Source: Saccharofermentans sp.
GTDB taxonomy: Bacteria; Bacillota; Clostridia; Saccharofermentanales; Saccharofermentanaceae
Assembly (NCBI GenBank): GCA_024403855.1
Contig: JAKSRC010000003.1
Coordinates: 62,001 to 126,000 of the forward strand
DNA length: 64,000 bases
Direction of reading: 5' to 3'
A program made the translations under genes and the position numbers. Positions 59,924 through 64,000 of this stretch are shown piece after piece. The first letter of the stretch is position 1. The number at the start of each line of letters is the position of its first letter. The notes below the pieces were generated by a model. That model worked only from the letters and a program-made list of their open reading frames with translations. It had not been told where the DNA came from and did no database searches.

Positions 59924-62299
59924 TTAGTCACCGAAATGGAAGTCTGTAGGAACGCCCATATTTCTGGAACGCTCGTTTAAGTCATCCAGTTTCTTATCGA
60001 GCTCAGATGCACGGTTCTTTTTCTCTACATTCGCATACTGGGTAGTAGTGCAAAGGTAAAGGTGATCTGCTCCGAACTCTTCTTTTATACCTGTTGAAAT
60101 CTGTCTGAAAGCCTGTGACTTCTTAAGATTTGCTAACAGTCTCATATCATTATCTTCGAAAACAATATAGGCGGAATCGCCATCTTTACGAAGTCTTGTA
60201 TGCTCGAGAATAATTGCGATGTTGTCATTGCTGTCCTTGAGGCTGTTCGTAACATTTGACCATCTGGAATCGATGTCATTCTCGTCACTGCCAAAGACGG
60301 GCACTCTGACGCCACCCTTTGGTCTTCCGTCAACGATAAGACCACTCTTATCTGCCTGAACTGCGAGCTGAGAACGTGCTACGACAGGTTCCTCTGTCTG
60401 AACCTTAGGTTCTGTAACCGTAGGCTCCTCTTCCTTGGAATTGTCAGAAGTATCGATATCCGAAGCCAGATCCTTCAGGAAAGAAGATGACAGGCCTGAG
60501 AATATTCCGGCAGAAGGAGCGGTAGGAGCAACAGGTGCAGCAGGCTCTTCAGACGTGAATGCATAAGTATTCTCAGAAGGAACTTCCGGCTCAGCGGGTT
60601 CGTCAGGTTCTTCAGGCTCTTCCGGTTCATCAATGCCGAAGCTAAATGAAGGTCTTGCTTCCTTAGGCATGAACGAGAAAATAGAAGGTTCAGCAGGTTC
60701 CTCCGGTTCAGCGGGTTCGCTATATGAATCTTCCGCAGGAATATAATCGTCTGATGCGGCAGGCTCCTCTGCCTTGACAGGTTCTTCCTGAGTTGCCGGT
60801 TCAGCGGGTTCATCCTTCTTGGTCGAGAAGATCGCATCAAAAGGAGAAACGGAAGGTTCCTGCTTTGGTGATTCTACAGAGGATGAACCAAAAGAGAAGA
60901 GTCCTGTAGGTGTTGACGAAGGCTTAGGTCTGTATGGTGCAGGAGCGGGAGCAGGTGTAGGCGCAACAAAGGTTGGCTCGATTTCCTGTTCAGGTGTATC
61001 TTCTGCGACAGGGAGGCTTTCTTCAACAGGTTCTTCTGTTTTTGCAGTGCCCTCCGGCTTGGAAGGTTCTTCTGCTTTGACAGGAATCTCTTCTTTTGCA
61101 GGTACAACAATTGGCTTGCTGTCACTTAATGTAAGAGTTGCAGCAGCTTCAGCCTGCTTCTTTTCAAAGTCAGGAATGACAATAGGCGTCGGCGGCAATG
61201 CGGATTTTCTTCCGCAAAGGCGCATAAGCATAAGCTCGAAGCTTGTAGGAATATCCGGAGACTTCCTGAGTTCGGCATATTCTTTTGAAAGATAGCTGAT
61301 ATAACCGGTTAATGTATCGGCGCTTACCTTTGAAGCAGTCTGATACATATCTTTAATCGTTTCCTTAGGATAGGGCAGATAGATAATAGGGTCTGCCTTG
61401 ACTCTGATGATCAGCAAATCTCTGAAGTAAGCAGCCAGGTCAAGAGTGAAACGAGCCTGGTTCTTTCCTGATGCATTAAGGATCTCACAGAGGTCGATAA
61501 GTTCATCGAATCTCGCATCGATCAGGCAGTTAGCCATCTTGAAAAGGAAGGAACTGTCGACTGTTCCAGTGATTCTTTCAACATCCTGAGAATTAATCTC
61601 TTTATCGCCACCGGAAATGGCGGAAATCTGATCCAGAAGTGACAGCGCATCACGAAGAGCGCCATCAGATCTTGATGCGATCAAACGGAGTGCATCGTCA
61701 GATGCGTTGATATTGGACTTGCCGCAGACTTCTCTTAATCTTCCGGCAATGAGTTCAATAGGGATTCTTTTGAAATCGTATCGCTGGCAACGTGAAATAA
61801 TCGTTGCAGGAATCTTGTCGGATTCCGTAGTCGCGAAAAGGAACATAACATGCTTCGGAGGCTCTTCGATTGTCTTGAGAAGTGCATTAAATGCACCCTT
61901 GGAGAGCATATGAACCTCGTCGATTATATAAACCTTATACCTGGTTCTGGTAGGAGCAAAATTCACTTCCTGAAGAATAGGTCTGATGTCATCGACACCG
62001 TTATTGGAAGCGGCGTCCATCTCAGTAACATCAAGGATAGAGCCATCAAGGATTCCCTTGCATGTAGGGCACTCATTACATGGATTACCATTGACGGGGT
62101 GCTCACAGTTAACTGCTCTTGCGAAGATCTTGGCGATAGTAGTCTTACCTGTACCGTGCTGGCCACAGAAAAGATAAGCATGTGCAAGCTTACTTGTGAC
62201 CACGGATTGCCTCAGGGCAGTCTTGGCGGCTTCCTGGCCGACTACATCGTCGAAAGTGATAGGCCTGTATTGTCTGTAGAGAACGACATGATCTTCCAT
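59924..62299 (-). CDS. dnaX: DNA polymerase III subunit gamma/tau
   Basis: This 791-residue clamp-loader subunit has an AAA+ domain with Walker A GQHGTGKTT, four zinc cysteines (CEHPVNGNPCNECPTC), Walker B IIDEVHML and sensor region ATTESDKIPATIISRCQRYDF, then domain III to about residue 365. Residues about 375-690 form a long disordered region of Pro, Glu, Ala and Ser, far longer than the linker of most Firmicutes DnaX proteins. A final domain of about 100 residues (WSNVTNSLKDSNDN onward) matches the tau C-terminal part. No slippery A-run able to make a gamma form was found. The SRP RNA gene lies just upstream. Confidence 0.96.
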   Translation of the reverse strand: MEDHVVLYRQYRPITFDDVVGQEAAKTALRQSVVTSKLAHAYLFCGQHGTGKTTIAKIFARAVNCEHPVNGNPCNECPTCKGILDGSILDVTEMDAASNNGVDDIRPILQEVNFAPTRTRYKVYIIDEVHMLSKGAFNALLKTIEEPPKHVMFLFATTESDKIPATIISRCQRYDFKRIPIELIAGRLREVCGKSNINASDDALRLIASRSDGALRDALSLLDQISAISGGDKEINSQDVERITGTVDSSFLFKMANCLIDARFDELIDLCEILNASGKNQARFTLDLAAYFRDLLIIRVKADPIIYLPYPKETIKDMYQTASKVSADTLTGYISYLSKEYAELRKSPDIPTSFELMLMRLCGRKSALPPTPIVIPDFEKKQAEAAATLTLSDSKPIVVPAKEEIPVKAEEPSKPEGTAKTEEPVEESLPVAEDTPEQEIEPTFVAPTPAPAPAPYRPKPSSTPTGLFSFGSSSVESPKQEPSVSPFDAIFSTKKDEPAEPATQEEPVKAEEPAASDDYIPAEDSYSEPAEPEEPAEPSIFSFMPKEARPSFSFGIDEPEEPEEPDEPAEPEVPSENTYAFTSEEPAAPVAPTAPSAGIFSGLSSSFLKDLASDIDTSDNSKEEEPTVTEPKVQTEEPVVARSQLAVQADKSGLIVDGRPKGGVRVPVFGSDENDIDSRWSNVTNSLKDSNDNIAIILEHTRLRKDGDSAYIVFEDNDMRLLANLKKSQAFRQISTGIKEEFGADHLYLCTTTQYANVEKKNRASELDKKLDDLNERSRNMGVPTDFHFGD

Positions 62300-62340
62300 A
62301 GTTAGTTCCTTAAAGCCGAATCCAAAAAACTAAATAAAAA

Positions 62341-62485
62341 GTCGTCCCGCCCGAACTGCCGTCGGTAAGGCTTGACCCGCGGCGCACTCCGTAAACCGCT
62401 TACTGCTGCTTCCTTCCGGACCTGACAGGGTTCACAGCCCGAAATCGCACGGGACCTTGGCCGGCGGCAGACCGCGCGGGACGAA
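62341..62485 (-). ncRNA. ffs: Signal recognition particle RNA (4.5S-type)
   Basis: Read on the minus strand, the segment holds the diagnostic SRP helix 8 sequence GTCAGGTCCGGAAGGAAGCAGC preceded by GTGAACCCT, and the flanks pair (GTCCCGC with GCGGGAC) into one long hairpin of about 145 nt. Position next to dnaX is common in Firmicutes. Ends are estimates from the pairing. Confidence 0.95.
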
Positions 62486-62505
62486 CTCGTATTTCAAACA
62501 TATGG

Positions 62506-62511
62506 ATTATA
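62506..62511 (-). promoter_or_regulatory. -10 element of the SRP RNA gene
   Basis: TATAAT on the minus strand, placing the transcript start near 62499. No good -35 hexamer was found. Confidence 0.55.
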
Positions 62512-62565
62512 TCATAAAAGTTCCATTTATCACTTCTGACTTAAGGACAATATGAAATCCTGAGG

Positions 62566-63807
62566 TTAATTATAGCAGGAATCGATGAACTGTTGAGTAT
62601 AGCCACCGAGTGTCGCAATTGCGGTTCCTGCATCGCTTGAACTTGCTGCCTCGACATAGATTACCAGAGCAAAAGGTTCCTTGTAATCTACTATTGCACA
62701 TTCCATATAAGCTCTTCGGTCAGTATTGCGGCCAAGCACGTGAAGGATTCTTGTATCCTGAGGGAAGGCTGCAGCCAGCGGTGACTCTATTTCATTTGAA
62801 GCCATATCATTAAACAGACGCTGGTTTACTGAAGGGTTGATCGTGAATGTACGGTACATATAAGACAGGTAGTTACCCATGTCATAGCAGGAGATCGTAC
62901 CGGATGTACGGAATTCCTTGCCACTATAATCCTTATAAATTACTTTATCGTCGTAAGATACGTAACTGCTGATCTTCTTGATCTCGGCAATTGTAGTGTC
63001 GATACCTCCGAGCTGTGCAATAACGTAATTGAGAGCAATGCTGTCATTCTTGGATACTGCATAGTTAAGGATGGTTCGCATGTAGAACTGCTTGCCGTAA
63101 GAATAGTTTTTCGCGATATAGGAAGAATAACGGGAGCCCTTGTAACTGTTGTCGTATGTTACGACTTCAGATAACGGACCTGTTACTCCGGCAATCTTGT
63201 CGTAGTAAACAATAGATACCGGGATTGCCATTGCACCTGAAGGCACAACAGGATCCAATTCATCTACGCCCATACGGTCGCCATAGGACAGTGAGATGAA
63301 TTCATAGCAGATTCTGACACCCGGATGGGTCTTCTGATAGTTGGCAACCTGTTCTTTGAGGCCGTCAAGATAAACGGCACGCTGCTGGTAGGATGCAGTG
63401 CGAATTCCGATAGGCTTGAAGCTGAAGTTAGGATCTTCGGTATAAAGATCCGGTGAATTATTCTGAAATACGCCGGCCTGTTCCGGAGAAACAGTAGGTG
63501 TAGGCGTAGCTGCAAGTACCGCATGTGGAAGAGTGGTAGTTGCAGTCGTCGTTACCTGTGTAGTTGTTTCTGTAGTGGTATGTACAGGTCGCTGGTAAGC
63601 AGAATAACCGGTTGTTGTGCTTGTTGCCGCTCCGACAAGTCCGGGATACATCAGGCGATACGTATCCTGTGCAGACGCAATGGAGCTGACGAATACTACT
63701 CCGAGTGTAATCGCCAGCAATACCAAAACGATTATCAGGGTGCGCTTTTTACGGGATGTTTTGATCCCTTCGGCCTTTTTCAGAAATGTCGGATTGGGAC
63801 GTACCAT
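62566..63807 (-). CDS. Surface beta-lactamase-fold protein lacking the catalytic residues
   Basis: This 413-residue protein has one N-terminal membrane helix (about 22-45), a Thr-rich extracellular stalk (residues 62-108, TTTETTTQVTTTATTT) and a domain that follows the class A beta-lactamase/DD-peptidase pattern. The SxxK motif is replaced: VPSGAMAIPVSIVYYD has Ser190 but Met193 where Lys is required. SDN is SKN (near residue 250) and the KTG block is HVLGRN (near 353). It should not hydrolyse beta-lactams or peptides and may bind cell wall or a partner. The ATG lies 6 bases after the fhs stop, so it is made with Fhs. Confidence 0.8.
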   Translation of the reverse strand: MVRPNPTFLKKAEGIKTSRKKRTLIIVLVLLAITLGVVFVSSIASAQDTYRLMYPGLVGAATSTTTGYSAYQRPVHTTTETTTQVTTTATTTLPHAVLAATPTPTVSPEQAGVFQNNSPDLYTEDPNFSFKPIGIRTASYQQRAVYLDGLKEQVANYQKTHPGVRICYEFISLSYGDRMGVDELDPVVPSGAMAIPVSIVYYDKIAGVTGPLSEVVTYDNSYKGSRYSSYIAKNYSYGKQFYMRTILNYAVSKNDSIALNYVIAQLGGIDTTIAEIKKISSYVSYDDKVIYKDYSGKEFRTSGTISCYDMGNYLSYMYRTFTINPSVNQRLFNDMASNEIESPLAAAFPQDTRILHVLGRNTDRRAYMECAIVDYKEPFALVIYVEAASSSDAGTAIATLGGYTQQFIDSCYN

Positions 63808-63813
63808 CTAATA

Positions 63814-64000
63814 TCAGAAAAGACCGGTAATTACACCGTTATTGTCAATATTGATATCCATAGCTGCAGGGTGCGGAGGAAGTCCGGGCATGGTTACGAT
63901 CGTACCTGTAAGGATAACAAGGTAGCCTGCACCTGCAGAGATATAGCAGTCTCTGACGGTCAAAGTAAAGCCTTCGGGATTACCAAGCTTCTTGGGATCG
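63814..64000 (-). CDS. fhs: Formate-tetrahydrofolate ligase, C-terminal fragment (gene continues outside window)
   Basis: The last 61 residues are visible on the minus strand: [20 protein letters not shown], then [20 protein letters not shown] and the end GVITGLF. This matches the conserved C-terminus of the enzyme that makes 10-formyl-THF from formate and ATP, used for one-carbon supply and in acetogens for the Wood-Ljungdahl methyl branch. The gene starts beyond the right edge. Confidence 0.93.
   Translation of the reverse strand, partial: DPKKLGNPEGFTLTVRDCYISAGAGYLVILTGTIVTMPGLPPHPAAMDINIDNNGVITGLF

Noticed and set aside
59924-62299. Programmed frameshift site for the gamma form of DnaX
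   Set aside because: No A-AAA-AAG type slippery run with a following hairpin was found on the coding strand.

Overview
The window reads as chromosome of a strictly anaerobic, low-to-mid GC Gram-positive bacterium of the class Clostridia, probably a plant-fibre degrader from a rumen, gut or digester. The reasons are a trimeric [FeFe] hydrogenase (hydC-hydB-hydA), an indolepyruvate:ferredoxin oxidoreductase operon, the SCIFF peptide with its radical SAM maturase, the end of formate-tetrahydrofolate ligase, AGGAGG-type ribosome sites, lipoproteins without outer-membrane genes, and a membrane-anchored GH5 glycanase beside Thr/Pro-linker surface proteins. The closer placement (Oscillospirales or Saccharofermentans-like) is inference. 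No tRNA, rRNA, IS element, prophage or CRISPR array was seen; one SRP RNA is present.

Layout. 1-7.9 kb: end of a coiled-coil protein, an EF-G-like GTPase, then hydCBA. 8-13 kb: a soluble sugar-sensor/GGDEF protein converging on a 1003-residue membrane protein with an acidic insert. 13-17.5 kb: D-Ala-D-Ala ligase-like protein, dCMP deaminase, anchored GH5 glycanase and a small membrane protein. 17.6-26 kb, the most unusual part: a strong promoter drives a 1189-residue surface/cytoplasm-spanning protein, a 97-residue secreted peptide with four VYGPP motifs, and a radical SAM/SPASM enzyme starting 4 nt later; an SDR reductase, an SCP2-like protein, a catalytically dead sialate-esterase homologue and a CBS-domain protein follow. 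26-33 kb: a membrane protein, a small lipoprotein, a GH127/146-type arabinofuranosidase, pyruvate kinase and a GT-C-like membrane protein. 33-39.4 kb: two sugar-type ABC permeases joined to a HlyD-like adaptor and a MacB-core-like protein, then a transglutaminase-like lipoprotein. 39.5-47.5 kb: iorA-iorB-thioesterase-paaK for aryl acid/aromatic amino acid interconversion, a 550-bp non-coding stretch rich in inverted repeats, and an SSS symporter plus acyl-CoA ligase on the other strand. 47.5-52.3 kb: a heterodimeric ABC exporter and a lipoprotein. 52.4-55.4 kb: SCIFF system and an Orn/Lys/Arg-type decarboxylase. 55.5-64 kb: a zinc-ribbon/degenerate HD protein, a BaiN-like flavoprotein, and a housekeeping block read leftward (fhs end, a beta-lactamase-fold pseudoenzyme, SRP RNA, dnaX, ebfC, recR, rqcP, divIC).

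Two separate radical SAM peptide-modifying systems lie in the window. SCIFF (about 52.4-54.0 kb) is a known family and shows a clear promoter and an attenuator between peptide and enzyme. The VYGPP-peptide/radical SAM pair (about 21.3-22.7 kb) is the best candidate for an undescribed system: its enzyme resembles, from memory, the partner of the 'rSAM/lipoprotein' families, but the product is unknown. Three proteins (23967-25544, 55535-56374, 62566-63807) keep the fold of an enzyme family while lacking the catalytic residues.
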